Source: Zelopaecilomyces penicillatus (lineage: Eukaryota; Ascomycota; Sordariomycetes; Hypocreales; Pseudodiploosporaceae). From it: a stretch of 64,000 bases of DNA. The notes below the pieces were generated by a model. It made no database searches. It was not told the DNA's origin and worked only from the letters and a program-made list of their open reading frames with translations. How positions within the stretch are numbered: the first letter of the stretch is position 1; each line of letters begins with the position of its first letter. The stretch lies in the NCBI GenBank assembly GCA_005765155.1, contig VCCP01000002.1, positions 5,580,001 through 5,644,000 on the forward strand, read 5' to 3'. The position numbers were made by a program, and so were the translations under genes. Below are positions 45,525 through 57,006 of the stretch, piece after piece.

Positions 45525-47043
45525 TCATCGCCTTCGGCGGAAGCGACTGTTGAATCCTGGACCCCCCTTCGCTCCATGGTTTCGGAGTTTCAGCCGCTGA
45601 AAGTTTGCATGTGCTAGTTCATTAACCTTTCTCGCTGCCTTCTTCACAACGCCGTCCTTTTGAGCTGTCTTCTTGGCTGGCTTCTTCTGTGGAGCCTTGG
45701 TTGTGGTATCATTATCATCCTCAAAATCAGCATCAGACTCGCCTGCGAGCTCTGGTGCTTTGGCAACTCGTTGCATTTCCGGAATCATGCCGTCTTCTCC
45801 ATTTTCCTCCCCTTCCTCATCACCATCGTCGGCTATGTTCTGCGGCCGCTTGGTTCGGGTTGGCTTCATTCTAGATAGCCTTGTCGTCCTCTTCTGTCCC
45901 TTCTTCTTGAAGATTCTGAGTGGTTGACCATCTCGATCCAGCCGCTCATCCTCCCCAGGACTGTCATACATCCCTTCATCATCAAAGCCACCCAAAGGAA
46001 GCCTATGGGTCTGGCTGTCTGCAAGTAAGGGGTCTTCATTTGCTTTTACCGGTGGATTGACTGTGCTATGCCCCATTTCCTCGTTCTCAAGCTCCCTCAA
46101 AGCTTCCAAATCTTCATCGAGTCTTTCCTCTTCGACTTTTCTTAGACTGGCAACAATCTCACTCAAACCTCGAACCAGTGGTTTGCGTGGTAGTCGCAAC
46201 GGAGGAGCATTGAACTTGATGTTTTCATCAACAGTTGGAAGTGAATGTCTCTTCAAAAAAGAAGGAGTATCAAACTGTAGCTTCGAGACTGACGTGGGTG
46301 TGCCACCAACTGATTGCTCATCTCGCTTTTTCAGCGGAGTCATAAACGAGTTCAGCATTTGGCGCTTGCTTGAGGACATTGGTGTGCGCCCAAGCTTGAT
46401 CATACCGTCCTCTCCTAAGCTTCCCCTACGCTTACTAGGCGTAGCAAACGCATTATGGGTTCGGTTCTCCAGTGTGCTGCTTGCTGCCCCTTGCCTCGAC
46501 GGTGTTCCGAGCTCTCGCTCTACCAGGAGGTCAAATAGACCCAGGACGTGACCATCCCTCTGAGGTGTTGGGCCAAGTGAGGTGATAGGCGCTGGACTGA
46601 ACAGCTTTCTGGATATGGCAGGGCTATTCATCAACTCATCATCCTGCCCTCGGGGGGTTTTTGATGGAGTCTCGGCATATTTGGTTCGCTTGAGTGGCGT
46701 TACGGCAGGAGCAGTTATGACAGAGTCTGGTTTTCTTTTCTTCGTGTCGGATTTGAGTTTGTGGTCGTCTATAGCGGGCGGAGGGATTTTGCCAGCTAGA
46801 ATATCGCGAATCTTATTGTAGTCTTTGTACTTCTGGGCTATGGCATGGTTAGCCTTTCAAGACCACGGCATGAATGGGTTAGCTTTGAAGTATTATCTCA
46901 CCAATATCGAGGTTATTCTTGATGTCTTCTCGACCAGGCTTCTTGCCGTTGTGTGTCTTCGCCCAGTCACCCTCCCATTGCTTGAGAGCTGCCCGTACGT
47001 GCTTGGCCTTTGCTTCATATTTCGAGGTAGTAATGGCATCCAT
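45525..47043 (-). CDS. SLD2: DNA replication regulator SLD2 (DRC1 family)
   Basis: Sld2 is the S-CDK target that, with Sld3 and Dpb11, loads the CMG helicase at origins; its distant animal relative is RecQL4. Exon 1 (46902-47043) encodes the conserved N-terminus: AALKQWEGDWAKTHNGKKP then REDIKNNLDIAQKYKDYNKI. A 64-nt intron (46838-46901) precedes exon 2 (45525-46837). Total length is 484 residues. Many Ser/Thr-Pro CDK-type sites (SPAPITSLGPTPQR, GRTPMSSSKRQ, FMTPLKKRDE, GGTPTS) fill the middle. The C-terminus is basic (AHANFQRLKLRNHGAKGG, ending FRRRR), suited to DNA binding. The ATG at 47043 is chosen because it directly precedes the conserved helix; an upstream in-frame extension reads unlike the family. 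It is divergent from the RING gene. Confidence 0.9.
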
Positions 47044-47618
47044 TATCACACCTAGCTCCCTGGAGCAAATGCTGCAGAACAAGACTACAGCGGCATAGGC
47101 ATGAGCAGAAGCATCAATTGAGATGTCAGCGTTGTCATCAGTCAGTAAGCGCCATGGATTGTCAGCTCCGTGCTCCCTGAACACATGTACATTGAATGTC
47201 GAGTTCTTTAATGACGGAACGGTTGGTGCACCAAGCGTGGTGGGGAAAGTCGCGTGCTATAACGCGTCCATGTTAATTAGCCGCCAACAACCTCCCCTGC
47301 TCGTCCTGAATTGTGTTGCTAGGCAATTCAGGGTGCCCCAATAACGCCAGTATGCTCCCCACAGCGCTGTTTTGCCGCCCGGCCCCACTGGAACCTGCCC
47401 ATCATCAAGATCGGTTCTCTGTTGCCGAGTGGTTTGTCACCCCACTACTCTGGACGTCAACTTTCCACTTTCGCCACTACATCCATTTCCACGTCGTTCC
47501 TGGTTGATAGCTCTGCATCTTCGTCTTTTCTTCTTCATTTTTGATATTATTTGCTCTTGAATCTGCCCACAAGACAAAACGCTAGAAGTCTTTGGCTGTC
47601 ACATTATGCTCTGCTGTC
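47044..47618. other. Divergent promoter, SLD2 and RING gene
   Basis: A 575-base shared upstream region. The last 150 bases are CT-rich. No other feature is evident. Confidence 0.55.
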
Positions 47619-48710
47619 ATGGACACTGATGGAAACGCCGACAACACTGATCTGCAACGTCGTGTTCTCCAAAGCACCCTGGAGGAGGTGGCAGCTAGAG
47701 AAGAGCAGGCTAGCGAGTGTTGTGTCATCTGCCTCGAAGTAATTAGTGAACCCTGCGAAGTTCTGCCTTGCGGGCATTACAACTTCGACTATGTCTGTGT
47801 CCTGAGTTGGTTGTACGAAACACCATTATGCCCGCTCTGCAAAGGCCCTGTCTCCAGCGTACGCTATGGATCATCGGACAAGCCACACACAACTTTGTTT
47901 GAAGATTTGAAACTAAAACGAACTTATCCGCCACCATCTTCGACTCGAACTTTCCCCCCATCCCTCGACAATCGCCAAATCCGTCCCCCATTCCGCCGAT
48001 CTCGGACACGGCCGCTTAGAGAGTATGGCCTTCCTGTACCGGATTTGCAGTCAGTTTCCGGTAGGCGAAAAGATGTGTACGCTCATCAAAGGTATTCGAA
48101 ACACGTTGGCTCAAATCGTCTATCTCTATATCGCGAACTGACTCCTGTCTTGTTCTGCAACGATAACGAGCTTGTCTCGCGAGCACGAATGTGGATTCGC
48201 CGCGAGCTACAGGTCTTCTCATTTCTAACTATCGATGAAACGGAAACCATTATGCCCCGTGATGGGGAAACAAACTCAAGAACTGCACTGGAACGTCGAA
48301 GAGCCAACAACGCCGAGTTCCTGCTGGAATATATCATAGCCATCTTGAAGTCTGTGGATATAATGGGTAGTGCTGGTCAGGCAGAGGAGATGTTATCCGA
48401 CTTTCTGGGAAGAGACAACACCAGGCTGTTCCTCCACGAACTGCGGGCTTGGCTAAGGAGCCCATTTACAAAGCTCGAGGATTGGGATAGAGCCGTTCAG
48501 TATAGCGACGACGAGACAACCATTGAATCAGGCACGCGTCAGAGCCGCAACCGCAGCAGGTACGCAAGCGACCGTTACAGGGATAGATATAAAAGAAGAG
48601 GGGACTTTTATCGTCCAAACAACACTACACGTGATTCTCGAGAGAAAGGAACATCGTCCAGATACGAACCTTATAGAAACAGAGGTGGTAATGCTAAAGC
48701 TAGGGCTTGA
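47619..48710 (+). CDS. RING-finger protein, probable E3 ubiquitin ligase
   Basis: A single exon of 363 residues. The RING is near the N-terminus (about 34-76): CCVICLEVISEPCEVLPCGH, then DYVC and CPLC, fitting the C3HC4 spacing. A middle region lacks known motifs but has a Pro/Arg-rich patch (RPPFRRSRTRP). A conserved-looking helical block follows (RRANNAEFLLEYIIAILKSV, QAEEMLSDFLG, TRLFLHELRAWLRSP). The last 60 residues are Arg/Ser/Tyr-rich (SRNRSRYASDRYRDRY), as in RNA- or nucleus-associated proteins. This layout recalls Topors-like RING proteins of fungi, but I cannot assign an orthologue. The start is the ATG at 47619; upstream codons in frame have no ATG. Confidence 0.85.
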   Translation: MDTDGNADNTDLQRRVLQSTLEEVAAREEQASECCVICLEVISEPCEVLPCGHYNFDYVCVLSWLYETPLCPLCKGPVSSVRYGSSDKPHTTLFEDLKLKRTYPPPSSTRTFPPSLDNRQIRPPFRRSRTRPLREYGLPVPDLQSVSGRRKDVYAHQRYSKHVGSNRLSLYRELTPVLFCNDNELVSRARMWIRRELQVFSFLTIDETETIMPRDGETNSRTALERRRANNAEFLLEYIIAILKSVDIMGSAGQAEEMLSDFLGRDNTRLFLHELRAWLRSPFTKLEDWDRAVQYSDDETTIESGTRQSRNRSRYASDRYRDRYKRRGDFYRPNNTTRDSREKGTSSRYEPYRNRGGNAKARA

Positions 48711-49250
48711 GGATTTGGCATGTCGGAAAGGGAAGCTGTACGGTTGCCTGAAGACAGCGGGCAAGAATGAATATGATACCCCCATGATAGCAGTCTCATC
48801 ATGAATAATGAAGTGTACTAGAACCCAATACAAAATAGATTTTGTTGACCTGCAAAATTATAACTTGGTCACAACTTGCTTGTGAAAAGGAAGACATAAT
48901 AAATCATTACAATGAGTATTTATAGGGCTACCTAGTTGAAGCAGCAATTCCTTCGGTTCTAATAAGGCTATTTGCGGATCTTTCGGAGCCCATCGTTCAA
49001 GATGGCGGAAGTCCGCCAACTCACATACGCAATCACCGCAGTGTGTAGACTAGCAAGTATTCTAGGCTGCCATTGTATATAAATCATCTCCTTCAATCGT
49101 GTTAAACTCTAGACTAAAATTTGCCTCTCTTAATTCCCGTCCTTCGTACATCCCCTGAACTAGCAGGCACACAAAGGCCTTTTCATCGACCACACAGCGA
49201 CTAGCAATACCAGAAGCCTCGCATCCCTTGTAAGAATTCACATTGATATC
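48711..49250. other. Intergenic spacer upstream of the DsbA-like gene
   Basis: A 540-base spacer between tandem genes. No extra gene or repeat is seen. Confidence 0.6.
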
Positions 49251-49934
49251 ATGCCCAACTACGACATCACAATCATTTCAGACACAGTGTGTCCACACTG
49301 CTACCTCGGCCGAGCCCGCCTCGACCGCACCATATCCCTCTTCCGCAAGACTGTCCCCGGCGCCTCAGCATCCACCTTCACCATCCGCTGGCACGCCTAC
49401 CAGCTCAACAAAGACGCACCCGAGGGAGAGAAGCACTCCATTTCCATGCAAGATGCCGTGGCTCATAGATTCGGCCCAGGCCGCTTCGCCGCCAAGCAGG
49501 CTCGCATGGCGCAGCTAGGAGAGTCAGAAGGTTTCAACTTCACTTTTGCGGGCCGTATAGGCAACACGCGTGACTCGCACCGTGTTGTGCAACTAGGTAG
49601 GGCCAAAGGGGGCCACGGTATGGAGGATAGAGTTATGAAGGAGGTGATGCGTATGTTCTTCGAGGAAGGCGGTGATATCACGTCTTGGGCTGACCTGGTG
49701 GCGGCGGCGTACAAGGCTGGCATTCCACCTAGTGAGACCCGGCAGTGGTTAGAGGCAGGGATGGGTGGCGATGAGGTCGATAAAGAGGTTTCTGCGGCAG
49801 AGAATATGGGTGTCCACGGGGTCCCCAAGTTCGTCATCAATGGGAAGTTTGAGGTTGACGGCGCTGATGATGTGACTGCCTTCTTTGAGCAGCTCCTCCA
49901 AGCGAAAGAAAACGAAACTTGTTCAACGGTATAG
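49251..49934 (+). CDS. DsbA/FrnE-like thioredoxin-fold oxidoreductase
   Basis: A single exon of 227 residues. The DSBA-type thioredoxin fold has its active site near the N-terminus (SDTVCPHCYLGRARLD, Cys14 and Cys17) and a long helical insertion (about 70-160). The cis-Pro loop is GVHGVPKFVINGKFEVDGAD near the C-terminus. This matches the FrnE/HCCA-isomerase-like subfamily, which is cytoplasmic; there is no signal peptide. It probably acts as a disulfide isomerase-like or glutathione-linked oxidoreductase; the substrate cannot be read from sequence. Coding GC is higher than in neighbouring spacers. A long A-G homopolymer lies 80 bases after the stop. Confidence 0.9.
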   Translation: MPNYDITIISDTVCPHCYLGRARLDRTISLFRKTVPGASASTFTIRWHAYQLNKDAPEGEKHSISMQDAVAHRFGPGRFAAKQARMAQLGESEGFNFTFAGRIGNTRDSHRVVQLGRAKGGHGMEDRVMKEVMRMFFEEGGDITSWADLVAAAYKAGIPPSETRQWLEAGMGGDEVDKEVSAAENMGVHGVPKFVINGKFEVDGADDVTAFFEQLLQAKENETCSTV

Positions 49935-50012
49935 ATCACATCGCAAACAAAGCAGCTCTGTTCTTGAAATGAAATTATGCAACAAAAGCAGCATCCTCTT
50001 CTCGCTCTTCAG

Positions 50013-50044
50013 AAAAAAAAAAGGGGGGGGGGGGGGGGGGGGGG
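50013..50044. repeat. A10-G22 homopolymer tract
   Basis: Ten A residues are followed directly by 22 G residues between the converging DsbA-like and SPC34 genes. The exact G count may be affected by assembly error. Confidence 0.85.
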
Positions 50045-50080
50045 TAATTCCAAAAGAAACTTATCCTGAGACGTCCGTGT

Positions 50081-50905
50081 CTACATGTTCAATAGTGTAC
50101 CCAAGTCTTTTTCCATCGTTCTAAGTCTTGTCTGCAGCTCCTTCTTTTTCACTTCCATTTGCCGTGCCTCCTCTTCCTCCCTCCGCAGGTCCTCTTCAGT
50201 CCAGATCCCGCTCGCCTCCTCGGGCTCTGCTGAGACTGCGTCGTCGTCGTCGTCATCGCCGTCATCCATCCAGCCTTTATTCATAGTTGCCAGCTGCTCT
50301 GACTGGTCGGAAACCTTGGCCTCATAGTAAGCCATGGTATTCTTTCCGTTGTGATATTTGCCTCGCAGGGCAGATATACGCTCCCTGGCTCCGGGCAACT
50401 CGTAGACACCACAGAGCTTCTCTGCTCCTCGGAGGAGAACCTCAACGTCAACGTCGCCCTTGCGGTCATTCTCAGCCCGCCGTAGCTCATCGTGCATCTC
50501 ACCGCCGAGAACAGCTGCAACGGCTGTGTGCCGCCGAGGATGTGACGAGCCTCGGGTCGGGGGGCCTGTCGTTACCTCGCCAGAAGCGACATTGAAGACT
50601 GTCTGGCGCCGACTCGTGGGCTTGGCCTCTTTTTCGAGAGACTTCTGGGTCTTGATTGGTGCAGGAGGTGGAGGTGGGACAGAGAAGAGAGCACGTTCAT
50701 GGGGTTCAGTGTCCCGAATCAAGGACGTGATGTCGTGGTTTGAGAGCAAAGCATTGGTGAAAATCTTAGGAGGCGGGAAGCTAATACACAGGAGTGAGCT
50801 TTAGTTGCAGCGTTGTTACGGAACATAGGTGTTGATTTACGGAAGAGAGTCAATGCCTTGACATGAGTACTTTATCTGCTCGAGATGAGCGGAGATGAGA
50901 GACAT
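50081..50905 (-). CDS. SPC34: DASH complex subunit Spc34
   Basis: Spc34 belongs to the ten-protein DASH/Dam1 ring that couples kinetochores to microtubules and is a target of Aurora B/Ipl1. Exon 1 (50841-50905) and exon 2 (50081-50780), joined over a 60-nt intron (GTAAAT...TATTAG), give 254 residues. The N-terminus (SAHLEQIKYSCQGIDSLPFP then PPKIFTNALLSNHDITSLIR) is the signature of the family. It is followed by the ERALFSVPP turn, a Ser/Arg region with a RRQTVFNVASG site of Aurora type, and a C-terminal coiled coil with an acidic patch (DDGDDDDDDA) and EEEARQMEVKKKELQTRL. It is the second kinetochore gene in this window. Confidence 0.92.
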
Positions 50906-51940
50906 GGTAACGTCGTTGTGTGCCCGAATTTACGCGGTTGTCACTGGCGACAATCTCAAATGAAGGAGAAAAGGGCGTGAGAGTATGAGATTAAAGGCGA
51001 CGGTGACTATGAGCAAGCTGCGCAGGGCTTGGTTGCAAGATGGCCCCTAGTGCAAACCGTGAAAGATGCTTCTGGGAATCGCAATGGATATTAAAGCTTC
51101 CGTTATTCTATCCTGTAGATAAGTCTTGCCGTGCTGGAAAACAACACAGACGAACGTTTCATCAATGACTAAACGGAAGGGGCAAAAGTAGCAACACCGC
51201 CCAACCCCACTGATAGACGATGAGCTAAGCCCTGTAATCACCAGCTCCAGCAGCGCTAACTTCCGTTCCAAGGTATTAGCTATTACAGTGGCGTATAGTG
51301 GAAAACCTCCCAATTTCCCTTCGTGCACTACGCGCCTAAGTACGGGCATGTACCAAGGCTCAGTTGCTTGAGTGGCCTTCAATGTTGATTCTACGAGAAC
51401 TACATGTTCGAGAAGCAGAACAAATATCATCAACAAACCGTCTCTCTTAATCTATACTATCCTCAAAGCTATGAACTTATATGCCCATGACCTACACTCA
51501 ACACAAGGACATGTACCTCCAAACTCCAGTGGAGGGGAAAAGAATTCCAAACGCATCGGTCTATAAGGTATCCATGAAAAAGAAGAAGAGAAGAAAATCA
51601 AGGCTGGTCATCTTAACATTGAGACGCAGCGGTCATAGTGCGATGTCCTCCGTCTATAGCAAGCTCAATCTCTCATTTACCAGTCTTGAAGCCATCAGCA
51701 GCATGCGATAATAGATCATATCCCGCCATGCGCTTGCTGACCGACTACTGCAGCTAGTAGAGTAACTTTTTTTCGTCCAACAATCAATAACAGTTCCTTA
51801 CGAGGTATGTATCATCCTCTTATATCATCTTCATAACGTCATGCATCATGTGTGTCATTATTTCGGGTTGTCGTTGGGACACTGGTCATTTGCTGACAAG
51901 TCTCTGAGGGTGTAGTGTCCAAAAGATGCTGTCCAATGCC
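50906..51940. other. Intergenic spacer upstream of SPC34
   Basis: About 1 kb between the SPC34 start and the stop of the acidic protein gene. A 129-codon minus-strand frame here starts with TTG and has no recognisable motif. Nothing is supported. Confidence 0.55.
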
Positions 51941-53050
51941 TCAGCTCGACTCCATTTCCATAATATCCATGCTGTAATATGGAAGCTCCTGTGCTAGGGC
52001 CAGTTCGGCCGCATACTCATCCTCACTCGAGTTGGGTTCTTCAAGTTCGTCAATTCGAGGCTCAGGTGGATCGTGGAAGAGTATGCTACTGCGATGCAAT
52101 CTTTTCCGAAAACGTCGCGCACTTGAGCCAACCTCATTCACATCGGAGATCACCATATCGTTCTCATCCGAGTCACTCAGTTCGCTGTGTGTTCGCTTCC
52201 CAAAACTGCTGGACATGCTAACTCTTCGAATTCGTTTCAACTCCTGTCGTCTGCGTAAAAACGCTATCTCGTGAAAGTCGCCATCGGCGTTATCGGCCTC
52301 ATTGTCCGACGTTTCATTACTACAATTGAGTTTCCTAAGATCATGCATCATTCCTTTGTCGAGGTCTTTGTGTCGAGACCTGGATCGACTTCGGTTCGAC
52401 TCAATCTCGGTCGGGAACAGGACATCTAAGCCTTCGCATTCGCTATCCATAGGATCAACATCCTCAATCGTGAAGTCACAAAGCTCAGTCACGCTTGCAG
52501 AGATGACATCAGCCGGTATGTCTTGCTTAAGCTCGTCGTCATCGGCCACTGATGCTTTTTCAGATCCCAGTTCAGAACCGGAGTCTGACTCGGCTTCGGA
52601 TTCAGATTCAGAGTCAGACTCTGCATCTGACTCTGAATCCGCATCCGATTCCTCAGACTGGGACTGTACAGACTGTTCGTCCATCATCGGGACATGGAGG
52701 GGATGAGCAGGCGAATTGGGTAAGCTAACAATGCTGGCACTATCTGAGGATTCATCGTTGGTTGAGTCCACTACCGCCTCCGAAGATGAGGATGAAGGGG
52801 AGGACCGAGGACTTAAAGACTCCAAAGGTCGGTAGCTAAACTGATGGCCATTCCCATAGGGTCGGATATTGGGATCCTGGGCTAGGGAATTGGCGTAAAC
52901 GTAAAATGGTGATGGATTCTTCTTGCGGAAAAGGAGTGGCGAGGCTGTAGGCGTGTCGGGCGGTGACGCTGGATCAGCGGTGACTTGAACTTGTGGGAAT
53001 TTCAAGTCCAGTGAGGCCGAGCGTCGCCGCAGATTTCTCCGTCGGGCCAT
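51941..53050 (-). CDS. Acidic Ser-rich protein of unknown function
   Basis: I do not recognise this protein. A single exon encodes 369 residues beginning MARRRNLRRRSASLDLKFPQ. The N-terminal 60 residues are basic and Pro-rich. Residues about 75-170 are Ser/Asp/Glu-rich, including a nearly pure Ser-Asp-Glu tract (SESDAESDSESESEAESDSG). The C-terminal half has a more ordered look: TELCDFTIEDVDPMDSECEG, DFHEIAFLRRRQELKRIRRV, RRFRKRLHRSSILFHDPPEP and a final YAAELALAQELPYYSMDIME. Basic clusters and the acidic tract suggest a nuclear, possibly histone- or CK2-related protein, but this is compositional inference. The long frame with ATG context supports a real gene. No membrane segments are present. 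Confidence 0.75.
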   Translation of the reverse strand: MARRRNLRRRSASLDLKFPQVQVTADPASPPDTPTASPLLFRKKNPSPFYVYANSLAQDPNIRPYGNGHQFSYRPLESLSPRSSPSSSSSEAVVDSTNDESSDSASIVSLPNSPAHPLHVPMMDEQSVQSQSEESDADSESDAESDSESESEAESDSGSELGSEKASVADDDELKQDIPADVISASVTELCDFTIEDVDPMDSECEGLDVLFPTEIESNRSRSRSRHKDLDKGMMHDLRKLNCSNETSDNEADNADGDFHEIAFLRRRQELKRIRRVSMSSSFGKRTHSELSDSDENDMVISDVNEVGSSARRFRKRLHRSSILFHDPPEPRIDELEEPNSSEDEYAAELALAQELPYYSMDIMEMESS

Positions 53051-56000
53051 GGTTCAAGGTGGCAATAATTGTTTGCTGGATTCTTTCAATGTATAATGTG
53101 CTTCGTGATATGTAAACGTATGTTTGAGATGATGGTTATGGGGATTTGAGAACCAATGGTTCAAAGTAGCCCTAGAAAACGTGCTTGGTCGTAATGACCT
53201 TCGAGTCTTGGATCAGCGTCGAGATAGGATGCTGTCAAATCGATCGTCGACCTCGAATTGTGTGGGGTAGTTTTGGTTGCAAGTGGCGGGAGAGGGAAAA
53301 AAAAGTTGCTGCGCGGGGGTTGCAAGCATCGGCGTCAAGGCAGCAGAGCAGGGGCACCAACACAACAGCAGAGCAACCTCAACGCACACTGCAATGCGCA
53401 ATTCGGAGCGTGCCAGAAGCCGCGATGCGAGAATGGGGACTGCTCGCCAAACAAGGGTTCAGAGCCGTCAAGGAATCAGTATCCAAAGAAGGAACCTCCA
53501 ACAGGGAGATGACGATATCCGGCTGGTGTTGGGGAGCATGATAGTATTTTGGCGGCGTCCTGGGCTTGGGTCGTCGACGTGTTGGCTACACCTTCTGGCA
53601 CCCACACGGCGGAAATTTTTATTTTTCAGCGAGATGGGGAGAAGGTGGACAACGCAAGTAATATGCAGAGCTGACGGGTTGCAAGAGTTGAAAGGGTGAA
53701 GGGGTGCAGACTGCCTGGCAGATGCAGATGCTGGCGGCCAACCACCAAAAAATGCGGCGAGCAGATAGGAGCGGGACTAAGAGTAATATAAGGGCCGGCC
53801 TGGGCTTTCCAGCTGAGGCGATGAGGAGGAGCAGGAGACGAGCCACAAGCCGCTCTGCCAACGGCTGGAGGGGGCTTTAATAATAGAGGTGCAACCTTGG
53901 GGAAAGGGGAGGGCAAATGCGGCGGCCAGGGCTGGGATGGACTCTGTTTCAGAATCTGGAGAGCAGCTCTGGATCCTGCAAGCAACTTAAGGCAAGGTAC
54001 CAGTCAGGTAGGTCTCTGGGGGCATAGGTACTGAAGGTGGCAATAATAGGTAATTGTTAGGCCAGGTACCTGATGTGGTCTGAGCCAACACCACGCAGCA
54101 CAGTCTACCTAAATGAACAAGGCAAAAGGATGAATGGATGGGCTTAGAGCCCAGGCGGATGTCAGATGAGGCGAGGCGAGGCGAGGCGAGGCGGATCGAC
54201 GCTATGGTGGTATGTAATGTAATAATAGCCACAATTACCCGTAGTGCTCCGTCCACGTATCTCGATAGGCAGGGCAGTTGATGATGTCTATTATGAAGGC
54301 GATTACCAAGCTCGCTCGCAATGCTAGGTAGGGAAAAGGGGGCGTGTGAGAGTATGCAACACAGCACCGTGTGCTGGACTGGCAGGTTTTCGTCACTTTG
54401 CACGGCTGGCAAGGAACAGCGGCCTGTTCCGGTCTTATACGAATGAATAATGTACCACAACAAGGCTGTACAGCGCTGTACCCGAGCCTGATTGACAGGT
54501 AGCCAAGCCAGCAGCAGCCCTTGACCCCAATTCAACCCAAGAATAACTTAAACAAGGCCTGACGTTGACCACCATCTCACCTGTATCCTGACTGTTAAGC
54601 TACAGGGCTAAAGTGAAAATTCTCCCCCCCTCGCAACCTCGCTTTGTTTCCCTCTCTCCCACCTCGCCTTTGAGTCACTCACTTGTGCCCAGCAGGCCCA
54701 GCAAAGCCGCCGCAGCCAGTCAGGCGTGTCCGGACATTCCTGCGGTCTGGACGAAGCATGTATCTGCCAGGCACGACGGTACATGCCTGCACACTAACTG
54801 TGCACTGCTGTACGAAGTACCCTCTGCTGCTCATACCCACATCTCGTGCAGGGCATCGTGCTTTAGTACCAGGTAGGAGGAGGTAGTCTTTGGGCAGCAA
54901 TGCTCCTTGGACACCAGCCCCGTTAACGAACCCCCGTCCCAGTCTCATTTCTACTCTCTCAGCAAAGCTCATTCGCTTTCATCTGTGGAACAGCTGCGAG
55001 GCGTGAAAATTTTTAGACATATCAGATGGCGCACCGCCCCGTCGGCACGTTGAACGGCGCGTCCTCCCGCCCGCAACTGTAGCCAATCTTACGGCCTGTG
55101 GCAGGCTAAAAAGGCCCAAGTCAAGTGGGCTTCTGGAACAACGAACAACGAACAACGAGTGGCCTTGTGGTTGCGTACACCTACAGGAAAGGGAACTAAT
55201 AAGGTTCCGGGTTGTGAGTTGTCAATGGCCCAAGTGCCTGAGCAGAGCAAGGCCAACCTGTCGTCCATGTTCCAAAACCCGACTTGCTTACGAGTAATAA
55301 TTGGGTGGCAACGTTGAGGCAGTTAGTTGCATGGGCCTTGCATGGCGAAACCCGACACCGCATGTCTTCCAGCACCTTCCGGTCGGTTCCCACATAGCAG
55401 AGCCCTCTGCAGAGTCCACAATCCGTCGACTGCGAGAAATTGCAATAGATTTCTGTGCTTTCGATGACTGGAGAGACCGGGTACCATGCATAAGTCGTTA
55501 TTCTACTCCGTATAGGAAGTAATGATAATGGTGGTAGGGACTAGGACTATTCTTTCAACTGAGGTGACAATGACTGCCCCAATGTTGGAGTGAAGAGTAA
55601 AGTAACAAAGGCGGTCAACCTTTAATATGCTATGATAATATGCTATAGGTTGTCAGAATTACTATACACACCGTTGGTAATGAATACCTCATTACTGTGT
55701 TAGAAGACAGTAATCAAGGTAATTCTGCACATGAAATTTTCTTCGACAAGTGGCCCCAGTCTGTCTCTCAACGAGCAAGCCATCACTGACCGCATGTTTG
55801 AGAGAATCAAGTATCGCATATTTACATACATACATGTGGCTGGGCATCTACTGCACATGTATGGAGTATGCGAATGTAGGTATACTAAATGGAACGGCTT
55901 GCCCGTGATCCGCAGGGAGAACCTGCAAGTGCCATCTTTTCCCGCTAGAATGCGGAAGATGCAAGCACGCAGTTCGGCTATGACAGCCTGCATCTAGCCA

Positions 56001-57006
56001 TTCAGAGCATCATCATACAGCCTCGCTGGCCCGCACCAGGGCAAGCTTTTCTAGACTTTGCTGTTGATTCGAAATGCCAACTGGCATCCACATATTCAGC
56101 ATATGCTACAAATCGACAGAGTTGGAATGAAGTTCAACAACTAGGTCTATGACCCGTAGCAGAATTCACTAAAGATTGCCACCCAGCCATGGTTCTAACA
56201 AATGTTTCTGTGTATTTGACAACGGGTCATGTGCTCACATGAAGACCGATAGCGATCGTTGCAGCAACACATTGGCTTAAAATGCATTCCGCTCGGTGAA
56301 CCAAAAGTTAGCTTCCAAAAGCGCCCATCCGTGGATTGCCATGGCGCCAAGACGGGCTCCACCAGAATGGTAATTGGCACGTGGCAAGGGTCCATATCTA
56401 AGTTGGATAGTCAGAACACTGAAGAAATCACAATGGCAGTACATTTCGGAGATTCAAAATTGTCGGTTACGCACGGGTACGGAGTAGGAACCTAGAAGCT
56501 CAACTTCATCAGTATTGATGTTGGTGGAAGCTCAGCTGAAAATCCAAACCTCAAGTCCCAGACATATGGTGGCTTAGATAGAGTTGACACGAGTTTAGAA
56601 GCAATAGACAAACACAGTTTCAGCATGACTTCTTTCCTACCATCGTAGGATGATCTGACCTTCACAACCACAAGAACCTTGGCTGCTGAGTAACACGTGT
56701 GGAGAGGCAAGCGAGGCTTGCCAATGTGGATGCAGACAGGTCCGACGATTTTCCGCCGTGCAGCTTACCTACTCGGCCACACGAAGCGGGCCATCCCATT
56801 GGTGGACGGCCATCGTTAGTCGTGGTTGACCACTTTAGACTTTGGGCTTGATTGAAACGCGTCAGTCAACTTTGCTCGTGACGAAATCCTCCCACATATC
56901 CTACGTTAATGCTTGTGATCGTATGGTTAGGTATCTGATCTGATAATCCTTCTACTCTCTCCGTACCTATCTGTTACCCTTTCCCACATCGCGCTCCTCC
57001 AGCGAC
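53051..57006. other. Long divergent intergenic region
   Basis: About 4 kb between the acidic protein gene (-) and TAF12 (+). It holds five GAGGC copies at 54168-54192, an AGGTACCT palindrome at 54064-54071 and two TACGGAGTA words (55504-55512 and 56478-56486). No frame has coding character, and no RNA gene is seen. Confidence 0.55.
54168..54192. repeat. Five tandem GAGGC units
   Basis: Perfect pentanucleotide array in intergenic sequence. Confidence 0.95.

Noticed and set aside
51047..51436. 129-codon minus-strand frame
   Set aside because: It begins with TTG, has no in-frame ATG near its start and no recognisable motif.
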